A stretch of DNA of 64,000 nucleotides from Acidiphilium sp. PA (GCF_026191915.1 NZ_JAIMBY010000002.1:62001-126000); one strand, 5' to 3'; numbered from the stretch's first letter, positions 1-12,911 are shown. Made by a program: numbers and translations. The notes: a model not told the origin generated them from the sequence alone.

Positions 1-82
1 TTCAATACATGAAGGGTGTGAAACAAAAGGGATGCGCCCGATGCTTCGGGTCCGGCACATCCGCTGCAAAGGAGAAGTTTCT

Positions 83-2014
<1,932 letters not shown>

Positions 2015-2042
2015 TCGCGCGACGCGCATAGACTGAAGGCCC

Positions 2043-2070
2043 GGTCCCGGACCAGCGATGGTCCGGGACC
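2043..2070 (+). terminator. dnaK-dnaJ intergenic hairpin
   Basis: Perfect 11-bp stem (GGTCCCGGACC and its complement) with a 6-base loop, 29 bases after the dnaK stop. No run of T follows, so it is more likely a partial terminator, attenuator or mRNA-stabilising hairpin that lowers dnaJ expression relative to dnaK than a full intrinsic terminator. Confidence 0.6.
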
Positions 2071-2124
2071 GTTCGTGTTCAAACAGGTCGTCGTTCGATC
2101 GAATTTCGGGGTTGAGCCGCTATC

Positions 2125-3267
2125 ATGGCCAAGACGGATTATTATGAGCTTCTCGGTGCGCAGCGTGGCGCGTCCGCCGATGAGCTGAAGAAATGCTATC
2201 GAAAACTCGCAATGCAATATCACCCGGACCGCAACCCGGGCGACAAGGCGGCTGAGCAGAAATTCAAGGACATCAACGAAGCATACGATGTTCTCAAGGA
2301 TGAACAAAAGCGCGCCGCCTATGACCGGTTCGGTCACGCCGCCTTCGAAAACGGCGGCGGTGGCGGCGGCGGATTCGGGGGCGCCGGCTTCGGATTCGAG
2401 GGCGGCATCGGCGATATTTTCGAACAGATGTTCGGTGAAGCAATGGGCGGGCGGCGCGGCGGTGGCCGCTCCGAGCGCGCCGGCGCGGATGTCAGGGCCG
2501 GCGTCGAGATCGACCTGACCCAGGCTTTCGCCGGCACCAAGGTCGATGTCCGGGTTCCCACCCGCGTCGCCTGCGATGCCTGCAACGGGACCGGTTCGGC
2601 CGATAAGCAGGCGAGCGCCGATAATTGCCCCACCTGCGGCGGCGCCGGTCGTGTGCGCGCGCAGCAAGGGTTCTTCGTGGTCGAACGCACCTGTCCCACC
2701 TGCGGCGGTGCCGGCCGCACCATTCGTAACCCCTGCCGCATCTGCGCCGGTGCCGGCACCGTGCCGCGTGAGCGCAACCTGTCGGTCGCCATTCCGGCCG
2801 GCGTCGAGGATGGCACGCGCATTCGCCTGTCCGGTGAAGGCGAGGCGGGCGGCAAGGGCGCGCCAGCGGGCGATCTCTATGTCCATGTCGCGATCCGCGT
2901 CCACCCGATTTTCCAGCGTGACGGCGCGAACGTGTTCTGCCGCGTGCCCCTGCGAATGAGCCAGGCAGCACTCGGCGGCGAAATCGAAGTCCCCGCGATC
3001 GATGGCACCCGGGCCCGCGTCAAAATCCCCGCAGGAACCCAGACCGGCGATCAATTCCGCCTGCGCGGCAAGGGGTTTTCGGTGCTGCGCAGCACCCAGC
3101 GCGGCGACATGTATATTCAGGTCGCGGTCGAAACGCCGCAGAACCTGACCAAGCGCCAGCGTGAACTGCTCGAGGAATTCGAACGCGAATCTGGCGGCAG
3201 CGCATCGGGCAGCCCGGAGCACGAAGGGTTTTTCGCCAAGGTCAAGGAGTTCTTCGAGGGGCTGTGA
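2125..3267 (+). CDS. dnaJ: Co-chaperone DnaJ (Hsp40)
   Basis: 380-residue class A J-protein that stimulates DnaK ATPase activity and delivers substrates. The J domain (residues 1-70) carries the HPD tripeptide in [11 protein letters not shown] Gly/Phe-rich linker follows, then four zinc-binding CxxCxGxG repeats ([16 protein letters not shown] twice, CRICAGAG) at roughly residues 150-215, and the C-terminal substrate-binding domains. The ATG start comes 110 bases after dnaK with a hairpin between them, the usual dnaKJ arrangement. Nothing is missing or unusual. Confidence 0.98.
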   Translation: MAKTDYYELLGAQRGASADELKKCYRKLAMQYHPDRNPGDKAAEQKFKDINEAYDVLKDEQKRAAYDRFGHAAFENGGGGGGGFGGAGFGFEGGIGDIFEQMFGEAMGGRRGGGRSERAGADVRAGVEIDLTQAFAGTKVDVRVPTRVACDACNGTGSADKQASADNCPTCGGAGRVRAQQGFFVVERTCPTCGGAGRTIRNPCRICAGAGTVPRERNLSVAIPAGVEDGTRIRLSGEGEAGGKGAPAGDLYVHVAIRVHPIFQRDGANVFCRVPLRMSQAALGGEIEVPAIDGTRARVKIPAGTQTGDQFRLRGKGFSVLRSTQRGDMYIQVAVETPQNLTKRQRELLEEFERESGGSASGSPEHEGFFAKVKEFFEGL

Positions 3268-3375
3268 CCGGAACCGGTTCGGATCATTAAAATAATAGAG
3301 TGTAACAACCCGTTGATTGCGGTCGATCAAGTCGTAATTGAAACCCGTTCGACAAACACGCTCAGGACGCCAGAT

Positions 3376-3900
3376 ATGAAACCCATTCTTGCAGTTTCCG
3401 TGGCCGCCGTCGCCATGATCGGCCTCGCCGGTTGCACCGTCGCCCCGCCGACCGCGCCAACCGTGGTCGCCATGCCCGGACCCGGCGTGACGTTCAATGT
3501 GTTCCAGCAGGACGACAATTACTGCCGCTACTATGCGAGCCAGCGCAGCCAGGCGGGCGGCACTGCCGCCGCCGCCAGCCAGAGTTCGACCAATACGGCG
3601 GTCGGCGGCACGCTGCTCGGTGCCGCGGCCGGCGCGCTGCTCGGCGCTGCCGGCGGCAATGCCGGTGTCGGTGCGGCGATCGGTGCGGGCTCGGGCCTGC
3701 TGCTTGGCAGCGCGGCCGGTGGCGGCAACGCCCAGGGCGCCGCAGACTCCATCCAGGCGCAGTATAACGTGGCCTACGCCCAGTGTATGGTCGGCCATGG
3801 CAACAAGATGGAAGGCTATGCGGGCGGTTCGGGATCCTCTTACGGCTACGGCGCACCCGGCTATGCGCCTCCCGGCTATTACCCGGCACCGGGTTACTGA
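3376..3900 (+). CDS. Glycine-zipper outer-envelope lipoprotein
   Basis: 174 residues. The N-terminus is a lipoprotein signal peptide with the lipobox LAGC (Cys about residue 19), so the mature protein should be lipid-anchored in the envelope. The centre is a glycine-zipper stretch of repeated GAAAGALLGAAGG-like units (about residues 80-120), which in this loose family is thought to insert into or span membranes. The tail is rich in Gly, Tyr and Pro. Only one Cys-Met pair (AQCMVG) lies outside the lipobox region. The ATG at 3376 was chosen because the signal peptide begins there; 21 upstream in-frame codons lack signal features. Function is unknown; a structural envelope role is inference. Confidence 0.8.
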   Translation: MKPILAVSVAAVAMIGLAGCTVAPPTAPTVVAMPGPGVTFNVFQQDDNYCRYYASQRSQAGGTAAAASQSSTNTAVGGTLLGAAAGALLGAAGGNAGVGAAIGAGSGLLLGSAAGGGNAQGAADSIQAQYNVAYAQCMVGHGNKMEGYAGGSGSSYGYGAPGYAPPGYYPAPGY

Positions 3901-3946
3901 CCCGGCACCCGGCTCCGGGCCGGGTATCGGCGTCGCTGACCATGGA

Positions 3947-4771
3947 ATGACGCGGCGGCGGCCGGACCAGGACGGCTGGTTCATCCCGCTGCCGGTGTCC
4001 CTGCTGTTTCATCTGGCTGTCATTCTGTTGCTGCTCTATGCGGTGCACCGGCAGAAACTGATTGCCCCGTCGCCCCAATCGAGCATCGCCGTGGTGTTTC
4101 GTAACACCGGCCTGCCGCACAGTGCCGCCCACAACGCCGCCCCCAAAGCCGTCGTCAAAGCCCCACCCAGCATGACGACGCTGCTGCCCCCGCCACCGCC
4201 CGAGGCCGCGCCACCCACCGCGCAAACCGAGGTCAACCTCAGTTCCCCCAATCCGGTGCCCTTCACGTTGCCGAAGGAAATCGTCCCCGCGCGCCCGCCC
4301 AAACATGCGGCGGTCGCCCATCACGCACCGCCCGCGCCGCGGCAGCATTTTATGGTGCTGAACGGTATGTCGTTCGGTAAACACCCCACCACCATCCTCA
4401 ATCATGCCCCCGGCGCGCTCAACCTCGCACCACCTCAGTCGGACGATGCGCGCAACGCGCCCGCGATCACCTTCCGCGGCAACGCCGGGCCGGATTGGGA
4501 AAGCGCGTTCAACAGATGGGTGAACGAGCACAAATACTACCCGCAATCCGCTGCCGACCAGGGCGAGTCCGGCAGTGTGACGGTGGGCTTCACCGTCCTG
4601 CCGAACGGCAAGGTGATCGATCTGCATCTGATCAAGCGATCCGGCGCGCCATTGCTCGACATGGCGTGGTACGGCCTGTTCCGGGGTGTGAAAGTCCCGC
4701 CGTTTCCCCCGGGCTCGACCGCCAAGCGGGAAGAGGTGATCGCGACGATCCATTATATCCTGATCCACTGA
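3947..4771 (+). CDS. TonB-like energy transducer
   Basis: 274 residues with TonB architecture. A short cytoplasmic segment is followed by one transmembrane helix (about residues 15-36, PVSLLFHLAVILLLLY). Next comes a long Pro-rich periplasmic linker (residues 60-130) and a C-terminal TonB-box-binding fold (about residues 180-274) with WVNEHKYYP, GSVTVGFTVLPNGKV and SGAPLLD. TonB couples the proton-motive force to outer-membrane receptors through ExbB and ExbD. No exbBD genes or receptor are adjacent, so the partner is unknown. The ATG at 3947 is preferred over upstream in-frame starts that read through the preceding lipoprotein gene. Confidence 0.8.
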   Translation: MTRRRPDQDGWFIPLPVSLLFHLAVILLLLYAVHRQKLIAPSPQSSIAVVFRNTGLPHSAAHNAAPKAVVKAPPSMTTLLPPPPPEAAPPTAQTEVNLSSPNPVPFTLPKEIVPARPPKHAAVAHHAPPAPRQHFMVLNGMSFGKHPTTILNHAPGALNLAPPQSDDARNAPAITFRGNAGPDWESAFNRWVNEHKYYPQSAADQGESGSVTVGFTVLPNGKVIDLHLIKRSGAPLLDMAWYGLFRGVKVPPFPPGSTAKREEVIATIHYILIH

Positions 4772-4881
4772 TCCCCATGCTCATCATTGTGAAACCGGCT
4801 CACGCGAATGCGAATGGACAGAAAAGCGTCCTGCGCGAAATCTGATGTCGTTGGTCAACCTCATATCGAAAGGAAAACACC

Positions 4882-5442
4882 ATGCTTGCGGTAAAATCCT
4901 GGCTGATTGCAACAGCGCTCGCCGTATGCCCCGCGATCGCATCGGCGGCCACCACAACCGCACCGGCGACGCCGGTCATCATCCCCACCGTGCTGGTGCC
5001 GGTGCCCGTGGCCCTGCCGGTGATGCCGTCCGCCTTCATCGAACAGATGGCCATGATGCAGCGCCAGATGCTCGCCAGCCTCACGGCCCTGGAAAATCTG
5101 CCGGAAATGGCGGCGTTCCCTGCGGGCGGCGATGGCTTGACGCAGGTCTCGATGGTGTCGTCCACCGCGTCCTCGGGCGGACCCGTCAGCGTGTGCAGTG
5201 AACAGATGCAGTTCGAGCCGGCCCCCAACGGCCAGACGCGCGTCATCATCCATCGCAGCGGCAACGGCTGCGGCCCGATGCCCGCCGCCGTGCCGGCCGG
5301 AATCGGCCAGCGGCCGATCGCCCGGCCAGAGCCCCAGGCTGCGCCGCACCTTCCGCCGGGCGCCTTGCCACCGCCTGCGACCCTGACCTACGCGCGTTAT
5401 CCCATCCCGCCACGTACCGCCCGGCCGGCCCAGCAGGGTTGA
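4882..5442 (+). CDS. Secreted hypothetical protein
   Basis: 186 residues, not recognised. A Sec signal peptide (about residues 1-23, ending ASA|A) predicts export. The mature part has a Pro/Val-rich segment, a Met- and Gln-rich helix (IEQMAMMQRQMLASL, near residues 53-70), and two cysteines near residues 103 and 130 that could form a disulfide. The C-terminus is Pro-rich. An AAAGGA ribosome binding site stands nine bases before the ATG. It lies between the TonB-like gene and guaB on the same strand, with intergenic gaps of about 110 bases on both sides, so it is probably its own transcription unit. Confidence 0.6.
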   Translation: MLAVKSWLIATALAVCPAIASAATTTAPATPVIIPTVLVPVPVALPVMPSAFIEQMAMMQRQMLASLTALENLPEMAAFPAGGDGLTQVSMVSSTASSGGPVSVCSEQMQFEPAPNGQTRVIIHRSGNGCGPMPAAVPAGIGQRPIARPEPQAAPHLPPGALPPPATLTYARYPIPPRTARPAQQG

Positions 5443-5546
5443 GCCGGCGGACGCCTTCGCGGGCAGCGCACCAGAAATGCGCCGTAACCCTTGCCGGAAG
5501 CGGCCGCTGCCGATAGTAGGGATCGCCAAGGTTCGCAAACCGATAA

Positions 5547-7055
<1,509 letters not shown>

Positions 7056-7069
7056 GATTGTGGTAGGAC

Positions 7070-7111
7070 AACAAGAAGACATCTTGTTTTTAAAAAAAAG
7101 AAACGGTTCCT
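7070..7111 (+). terminator. Intrinsic terminator after guaB
   Basis: A 7-bp stem AACAAGA/TCTTGTT (7070-7076 and 7082-7088) with a five-base loop runs straight into T residues, then AAAAAAAAG. It resembles the T-tract/A-tract element at 39278-39301 downstream of the threonine ammonia-lyase gene. Confidence 0.7.
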
Positions 7112-7136
7112 TCCTCCCCACCCAAAGGACCCCAGC

Positions 7137-8429
7137 TTGACCCCCGCCGGACGCCTGCAAGCCGCGATTGAACTGCTCGAGGCGATAGAAACGGATCGTC
7201 GCCCGGCCGATGCGGTTGCCAATGAATTTCTTCGTACCCGCCGCTTCATTGGTGGAGGTGACCGGCGCGATATCAGCGAGACCGTCTGGGGCGTGCTGCG
7301 GGCACGCCGTCGTCTTGGCTGGTGGATCGAGCGGGTTGGTGCTGTGCCGACACCGCGGCTGATGGTGCTGGCGCTGATGGTGCTCGGGGGCATCACGGTG
7401 CACCGCGCCGCCGCCGAATTCGGCGGCTCGCGATTCGCACCGCCGGCGCTCGATGATGATGAACGCCGGGCCTTGGAAAAACTCGACAAGCACACGCTCG
7501 ATCATCCCAATATGAGCGACGGCATTCGCCTTGAAATGCCGGATTTCGTGGTCCCGCTACTGCGGGCGCGGTTCGGTGAGCGGCTTGAGGCGGAATCCGA
7601 TGCGCTGATGCAGCCGGCTCCGCTCGATATGCGGGTCAATTTGTTGAAAACCACCCGCGAGGACGCCATCGGTCTGCTCGCCAAGGCCAGACTCAAGGCC
7701 GAACCGACCAGGCTCAGCCCGTGGGGGCTCCGTCTTGCGGCGCGCCAGAGCGTGACGACGGCGGCACCGTTTCGGGATGGTCTGGTCGAAATCCAGGATG
7801 AGGGAAGTCAGCTGGTCGCCCTGCTCGCGGATGCGAGGCCGGGGATGCGCGTTGCGGATTATTGCGCGGGTGCCGGCGGCAAGACGCTTGCGCTCGCGAT
7901 GACCATGGAAAACAAGGGTCATATCGTCGCGTGCGATGTTTCCGCCCCCCGGCTCGATGGCGCGATCAAGCGCCTGCGCCGCGCCGGGGTGCATAATGCC
8001 GAGCGCCATCTGCTTGAGCCGGGTGATAAATGGACCAAGCGCCAAGCCGGGAAATTCGATGTGGTTCTGGTCGATGCCCCCTGCACCGGCACCGGCACGT
8101 GGCGCCGAAACCCCGATGCGCGGCTGCGTCTGACCGAAACCGATCTGGTGGAGCTGACGGCGAAACAGGCAAAAATCCTCGATGAGGCGCAGCGTCTGGT
8201 CAAACCCGGCGGGGCGCTTATTTACGCGACATGTTCGATGCTCGCCGCCGAAAATGAGGATCAGATCACCGCGTTTCGGCAGCGCCAGCCGGGTTTTCGG
8301 GTGATGCCGGTGGGCGGGACGTTTCCGGAGTATCTGCGCGGGGATTATCTGCGGCTGTCACCGGCGCGGGACGGTACCGATGGATTTTTTGCCTGCCGGA
8401 TGGAGCGTTCCGCCGCGGCTGCGGCATGA
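7137..8429 (+). CDS. RsmB/NOP-family rRNA m5C methyltransferase
   Basis: 430 residues. SAM-dependent cytosine-5 methyltransferase acting on RNA, most probably 16S rRNA. The SAM-binding motif DYCAGAGGKTLAL, the catalytic-cysteine motif DAPCTGTGTWRRNPD and the second Cys motif YATCSM are all present in the C-terminal two thirds. The N-terminal 130 residues form a helical domain only loosely like NusB. Translation appears to begin at a TTG at 7137, since no ATG or GTG stands nearby in frame. The stop overlaps the next start (ATGA), so the downstream acetyltransferase is translationally coupled. It could instead modify another RNA; family membership is firm. Confidence 0.9.
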   Translation: MTPAGRLQAAIELLEAIETDRRPADAVANEFLRTRRFIGGGDRRDISETVWGVLRARRRLGWWIERVGAVPTPRLMVLALMVLGGITVHRAAAEFGGSRFAPPALDDDERRALEKLDKHTLDHPNMSDGIRLEMPDFVVPLLRARFGERLEAESDALMQPAPLDMRVNLLKTTREDAIGLLAKARLKAEPTRLSPWGLRLAARQSVTTAAPFRDGLVEIQDEGSQLVALLADARPGMRVADYCAGAGGKTLALAMTMENKGHIVACDVSAPRLDGAIKRLRRAGVHNAERHLLEPGDKWTKRQAGKFDVVLVDAPCTGTGTWRRNPDARLRLTETDLVELTAKQAKILDEAQRLVKPGGALIYATCSMLAAENEDQITAFRQRQPGFRVMPVGGTFPEYLRGDYLRLSPARDGTDGFFACRMERSAAAAA

Positions 8430-8959
8430 TCACGATCAGGCGGGCGCGGCCGGCGGATTCGGCCGGTATCGGGGCGGTTCATGTCGCGAGCTGGCGGAGT
8501 ACCTATGCCGGTGTGCTGCCCGAGCCGGTGCTGACCGGCCTGTCGGCGCCGCGCCAGGCGGGTTATTATGATCGGGTGATTCGCAGCGGCGGAGTGGTGC
8601 ATGTTGCCGTCGCGTCGGGCTCGGATGCCGGGCCGGATGGCAGCGTGCGGGTGGTTGGATTTGTCACGGCCCGGCGGCGGCGCGCGGCTCTGGCGGATGG
8701 CGAGGTCGAGACGTTGTATGTGCTCGATGATTTTCGCGAGCGTGGGCTGGGGCGGCAGTTGATGCGCACGGCTGCGGCGCATCTGGCCGCGAAATCGTGC
8801 ACTTCGTTGTTCGTCTGGGTGCTTTCGGACAATCCGGCGCGGTGGTTTTATGCCAGGATGGGTGGGAAACACGCCGCCGATGGGATGATCGATGTTGGCG
8901 GCACGCGGGTTGCCCAGACCGCGTACCGGTGGGAGCCGATCGACGCGCTGGTGGATTGA
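8426..8959 (+). CDS. GNAT-family N-acetyltransferase
   Basis: 177 residues with a GNAT fold: an N-terminal IRRARPADSAGIGAVH segment, the core VETLYVLDDFRERGLGRQLM acetyl-CoA pyrophosphate-binding loop (about residues 93-112), and a C-terminal WVLSDNPARWFYARMGG strand-helix. It transfers an acetyl group from acetyl-CoA to an amine; the substrate cannot be told from sequence. It overlaps the methyltransferase stop by four bases, indicating co-translation, but a functional link with rRNA modification is only inference. Confidence 0.85.
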   Translation: MITIRRARPADSAGIGAVHVASWRSTYAGVLPEPVLTGLSAPRQAGYYDRVIRSGGVVHVAVASGSDAGPDGSVRVVGFVTARRRRAALADGEVETLYVLDDFRERGLGRQLMRTAAAHLAAKSCTSLFVWVLSDNPARWFYARMGGKHAADGMIDVGGTRVAQTAYRWEPIDALVD

Positions 8960-9020
8960 CGGGCGGGCCGAGATCAGACCGCGCATAGTTCATTTTGAAC
9001 TTGCAATAAATTGGTCGTGG

Positions 9021-9614
9021 TCAGGCGGCGGCGGCGAGGCTTGATTTTTGCCGGTTCCAGTCCGGGATGGTGACGGGGTCCGGCGGCGGGGCGATTTGTA
9101 TCGTGCCGGTTGGTTGGGGGTGCTCGATGGGGACAGGCCTGGCCTCGGCTGCGGGTTTGGGGATGGCGAGGATGGCGGGGCGTTCGAGGCCGAGGGCTTC
9201 GAAGAGGGGGCGGAGGATGCGGCCGATGGCGGGGTTGGTTTCGATCAGCTGAGCCATGGTGGGGTCGGCGAGCAGATCGCGGAGTTGCTGGGCGGGGTAG
9301 GTGACGGCGGCGGGTATGTCGTGGGTGCCGGGGAAGACGCGGGGGAGCCAGCCGAAGCCTGCAGGCAGGGATGGGCGTTCGGTGCGGCTGGGTTTGGCTG
9401 GGGTGGGGCGCTTGCGGCCTGGGGTGGGGCCGCGCAGGACGGCGCGGGCGAAGCGGGCGGCGATGCCGGTGAGGCGCTGCCAGATGGCGATGATTTTGGT
9501 CCCCGGCAGGTGCTGTGCGTGGCCCTGCCGGACGGCGATTTCGGCGAGCATCGCCATGATGAGGGCGAAGCGGTCGAGGAGTGAGATCGTCAGCGGGGTT
9601 GGTTTGGTGCGCAC
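9021..9614 (-). CDS. Hypothetical protein
   Basis: 197 residues, not recognised. An N-terminal helical half (LLDRFALIMAMLAEIAVRQG) is followed by a very basic Pro/Arg stretch and a helical section (QQLRDLLADPTMAQLIETNPAIGRILRPLFEALG). A Pro-rich tail completes it. There is no signal peptide or catalytic motif. Codon use matches the GC-rich neighbours. GTG at 9614 is the first start; an ATG at codon 22 or so is an alternative. It lies alone between the GNAT gene (convergent) and the glycan region. Confidence 0.5.
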   Translation of the reverse strand: MRTKPTPLTISLLDRFALIMAMLAEIAVRQGHAQHLPGTKIIAIWQRLTGIAARFARAVLRGPTPGRKRPTPAKPSRTERPSLPAGFGWLPRVFPGTHDIPAAVTYPAQQLRDLLADPTMAQLIETNPAIGRILRPLFEALGLERPAILAIPKPAAEARPVPIEHPQPTGTIQIAPPPDPVTIPDWNRQKSSLAAAA

Positions 9615-9744
9615 CCCAGGAGATAAGCACGGCGGGCGGGGGGTGAGAAAGCGCTTTTTCCGGCTGAAGTCGGTGCAGCGCTGGCTGACCGATGGTGCAC
9701 CGATGCCTGCCGCCTACCGTGCGCTGTCAGACCAATGTAAAATC

Positions 9745-10326
9745 CTAGGTCACATCCTGTTTTATGACTTTGGCGGGTTGGCCTGCGACCAAGGTGCAGG
9801 GTGGAACTTTGTTTGTAACGATCGCTCCAAGTGCGACGATCGAACCCGCTCCGATGTGGGCTCCTTTCAGGATCTTCGCCTGATATGCGACCCAGACGTT
9901 GTCATCCACCACGATGTCCCGGGCCGGATTGAGGCGTCTGCGGCTGGTTCTGTCGAGAATCGAGTGCATGTCACTGGTCATGAACAGGGTATCGCTGGCG
10001 ATCAGGCAGTTCGAGCCGATGACAATCCGCGATGGCTCATGGAGGTAGAGGCGGGTGTGCCATGTGAAATTCGTTTCCGCACCGATGATGATCGAGCCGT
10101 TTGCATTCGCGAGCACTTCCAAGGCGGCGAGGCTGCAAGCTGGCCCGATCTCCAAAGTACACGCGTCCCCCATAGTTATCGTCGCCCCGCTGAAGGTACA
10201 GTTCTCACCGATCTGCACGGCTATGTTTGACCCTTTCAGCGTGAGCAGCAGATCGCCCGATTGTTCGACCGAGGGGTGTATCTGCACGGCGTTATTGGAC
10301 CCCTCGTCGACGATTGTGATTGTCAT
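9745..10326 (-). CDS. Hexapeptide-repeat acyltransferase
   Basis: 193 residues. Left-handed beta-helix built from [IV]-G-x4 hexapeptides throughout (for example IVIGSNCLIASDTLFM, AHIGAGSIVALGAIV), ending in the LVAGQPAKVI motif of WbbJ/LpxA-like O- or N-acyltransferases. These enzymes usually acetylate sugars of surface polysaccharides as trimers using acetyl-CoA. A His-containing segment (SDMHSILD) sits where the catalytic His of maltose/galactoside acetyltransferases lies. It overlaps the preceding acyltransferase gene by four bases (ATGA), so the two are co-expressed. Confidence 0.85.
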   Translation of the reverse strand: MTITIVDEGSNNAVQIHPSVEQSGDLLLTLKGSNIAVQIGENCTFSGATITMGDACTLEIGPACSLAALEVLANANGSIIIGAETNFTWHTRLYLHEPSRIVIGSNCLIASDTLFMTSDMHSILDRTSRRRLNPARDIVVDDNVWVAYQAKILKGAHIGAGSIVALGAIVTNKVPPCTLVAGQPAKVIKQDVT

Positions 10327-11072
10327 TCGGTTGGGCCGGCCAAGAGGTCAGCGATGACGACCGGTTCAGGTGCGTAGATCGGCGCGGATTCAGCGACACG
10401 TTTCAATCCTTCGATCGCGGCTGCCGGGTTTGCGAAATCCACCTCCTGCAATTGCCAGGGCGCGTAGTCCCACCAGCGGATAAAAAGCAGTTGCGCGGCG
10501 ATGATGGGATCGTGGCGCATGCGGATGATGCGGGCTGGGTTGCCGCCGACGATCGCGTAGGGCGGCACATTCTTGGTGACGACGGCCATGGCGGCGACAA
10601 CCGCGCCGTCTCCGATCGTGACTCCCGGCATGACCATGGCTCCGTGGCCGATATAGACGTCGTTGCCGATCGAGATTGGTTTGAACTGGGTGGAGACGGC
10701 GTTCTGCCAGTCTGGTGCGCCGTAAGCGTGATAAAGTGGCGCAGATGAGAACCCCTCGCCGACTTCGAATATCTTTTCTCTTAAATAGAAGAAGGGGCTG
10801 GTGCTGACCCAGGTCAAAGGGTGGCTCGCGCGACCCATCTGAACATTTTCGCCAATCGACGTATAGCGGCCAATAGTGACGCCTGAATAAAATCCGCTGA
10901 CGGCGTAGCTGAACGCTCCAATGCGAACACCATCCTCGATATTCATCCATTTGATGCTGCAAGGGGGTTCAAAGACAGTTTGATCGGATAGTCCCGTTTC
11001 ATCTCCCTGAAACGCTTCGACACCCTTGTGTCGCAAAATATCGCGCAATCTGGGCGTCATTTGGATCAGCAA
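10323..11072 (-). CDS. CatB/Vat-like hexapeptide acyltransferase
   Basis: 249 residues of the xenobiotic/sugar acyltransferase branch of hexapeptide proteins. Features are an N-terminal turn with FSYAVSGFYSGVTIGRYTSIG, the catalytic-His segment GRASHPLTW, an inserted loop, the second coil block ISIGNDVYIGHGAMVMPGVTIGDGAVVAAMAVVTKNVPPYAIVGGNPARII, and a helical C-terminus with RWWDYAPW. Relatives acetylate antibiotics, but many sit in polysaccharide clusters and act on sugars, which fits this location. First gene of a two-gene minus-strand unit; the ATG at 11072 has no obvious strong ribosome binding site. Confidence 0.85.
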   Translation of the reverse strand: MLIQMTPRLRDILRHKGVEAFQGDETGLSDQTVFEPPCSIKWMNIEDGVRIGAFSYAVSGFYSGVTIGRYTSIGENVQMGRASHPLTWVSTSPFFYLREKIFEVGEGFSSAPLYHAYGAPDWQNAVSTQFKPISIGNDVYIGHGAMVMPGVTIGDGAVVAAMAVVTKNVPPYAIVGGNPARIIRMRHDPIIAAQLLFIRWWDYAPWQLQEVDFANPAAAIEGLKRVAESAPIYAPEPVVIADLLAGPTE

Positions 11073-11762
11073 ATCTGTTCTCCATTGATTGGACGGCCTT
11101 GGTCGCCTGTCCTTTGGTGGTCGGGCGTATTATGTTCCAGGCGGGCGGTGCAGTCCGTCGCTGCGTGCACGCCTTGTCTGAAGCGCTTACGCCGTCCAAA
11201 ACTTTTGCTTCCATACGCTTTAATAAGAGGGCATTCCGGAATCAAGTTGGAGCTTGTTGCGCAAATTTGGACGACCCCGCCCGGTTTGTTCTCTTCGCGA
11301 TATGTGACGCTTTGCCAAAGATGCCAAGGGGACGGCGAACTGCCGCGGGCATCGTGTCGGGTGAGGTTACATTATGGAAGCGAACTCAGACGCATCGATT
11401 GGTGGATCGCCTCTAAACGTGCTTCCGCCGCGCCAGCGGCGGTGCGGGTGGAAAGCGTAAACGTGAAAACGTGCCAACGTTATCCCAACTAAAGTCGTCA
11501 ACAGCCGAAGATGGCCAGTGCCGGCGTTCTCCACTGAAGCGCGGTGTACCGCAGATATAGGTTCGGCACGTTGACCGACACTACAGCCTATTCGTCCATG
11601 TGAGGTCCTGCGGCCTCCTGCCTCGACCGGCCAAAAATTGGGGGCGCATACGAAATGGACTTCAACGGATCTTGGAATTGCTCCCAAAACTGGACCTGAC
11701 GCGCGATTGAAGGTAAGAAGAACAAGAGGCTACGCAACGTTCTTGTTGAAAGAAAATATTGA
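11073..11762. other. Gene-poor junction of about 690 bases
   Basis: No convincing coding region was found. The short open frames on both strands (the longest about 150 codons) lack recognisable motifs, credible starts or family resemblance. Base composition falls from GC-rich to AT-rich across the stretch, so this looks like a recombination boundary or decayed DNA flanking the AT-rich glycosyltransferase gene. The upstream signals of both flanking genes must lie here. Confidence 0.5.
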
Positions 11763-12911
11763 GTGGATCAGATTACGTATGAGTCCCGTTATCTCGAGCA
11801 AGTGCAAAATCTTCAGGAGTATTCACTAAGAATTTCTTCGACATTCTATGCGGATAGTTTATCGATTACACTTGATTCAAATAAATTTGGCGTCAAATCG
11901 AAAGACTTTGAGCGCATATCCACGAGTGACGATTATGATATTGATGGGTTCGAAATTCTGCAGCCCGTATTTTACACAATAAAAGATTGTCATATTCATA
12001 CGTGCTATGGAATTTTAACTATAGATAAATATGTAATACTTGAGTCTACGTCACACTTCCCTAATTATTATTATGAAGGCCGAATTTTTGTCGATGAACA
12101 TTCTAAACGATGGATATTAGAAAATAAATCGCCCGACTATATGATTGACTATGCGATTTCATGTCATCACGGAATAAATTTAAATTATTATCATTGGTTA
12201 ATCCTTTTTTTGCCAAAACTGCATCCGAAGATGATTGATACAGTTCTAGAACAAAGCCATGGAAAAATGCCGACGATAATTTTTCCACCACTCACTGATA
12301 GTTTTCATATTGAATCTGTCGAAGCTATTACAAAAATACTTGCCATGCCTTATGTGGTACCTGACTTATGCGATCATATTTCTGTAAATACTCTAATTTA
12401 TCCGATCCCGGAACGTTCTATTGGTTTGACGCCGCATCCTCTCGTTCGCGAGATGCTGCTTTTGTTAAGGCATGAGCTTTTAGACCCTTCTTACGACCAT
12501 TTTGAAAAAATATTTATATCCAGACGGGACACAAAAAATAGAATAATTAGTAATGAACATGATATTGCGACAGCGCTGGAATCTCGTGGTTTCCAAGTTG
12601 TTACCCTTACTTCAATGTCTTTACGTGAACAGATTACTATATTTTCGAATGCAAGATTTGTTGTTGGCCAACACGGCGCAGGATTGACGAATATTGGATT
12701 TTGTAATGAAGGAACTAAGATTCTCGAATTACACAATCCCTCTTATCAAAATTGGTGCTACAGACGTCTATCTGCAATATCGAATTTAGACTATGGATTT
12801 ATTTTTGGTATTGAAAGTCCAGCGGAAACATCCACGCACACCAGTAATTTGGTTATGACCATCGATATTGAATTGCTGCTTGCTACTATCGACGAGATGG
12901 AATCATCTTAA
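11763..12911 (+). CDS. GT61 (DUF563) glycosyltransferase, AT-rich
   Basis: 382 residues related to the DUF563/GT61 glycosyltransferases that act on extracellular glycans. The C-terminal domain has the family hallmarks: KIFISRRDTKNRIISNEHDI, FSNARFVVGQHGAGLTNIGFC and ILELHNPS. The N-terminal half carries INLNYYHWLILFLPKL, also typical. Start is a GTG at 11763; an ATG a few codons downstream is possible. The gene is strikingly AT-rich, with AAT, ATT and TTA codons, unlike everything around it, which marks recent horizontal transfer. AT-rich, gene-poor flanks on both sides support this. Donor and acceptor sugars are unknown. Confidence 0.8.
   Translation: MDQITYESRYLEQVQNLQEYSLRISSTFYADSLSITLDSNKFGVKSKDFERISTSDDYDIDGFEILQPVFYTIKDCHIHTCYGILTIDKYVILESTSHFPNYYYEGRIFVDEHSKRWILENKSPDYMIDYAISCHHGINLNYYHWLILFLPKLHPKMIDTVLEQSHGKMPTIIFPPLTDSFHIESVEAITKILAMPYVVPDLCDHISVNTLIYPIPERSIGLTPHPLVREMLLLLRHELLDPSYDHFEKIFISRRDTKNRIISNEHDIATALESRGFQVVTLTSMSLREQITIFSNARFVVGQHGAGLTNIGFCNEGTKILELHNPSYQNWCYRRLSAISNLDYGFIFGIESPAETSTHTSNLVMTIDIELLLATIDEMESS

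Noticed and set aside
11028-11687. Short open frames on both strands in the junction before GT61, considered as transposase remnants
   Set aside because: No transposase motif, terminal inverted repeat or target duplication could be found.
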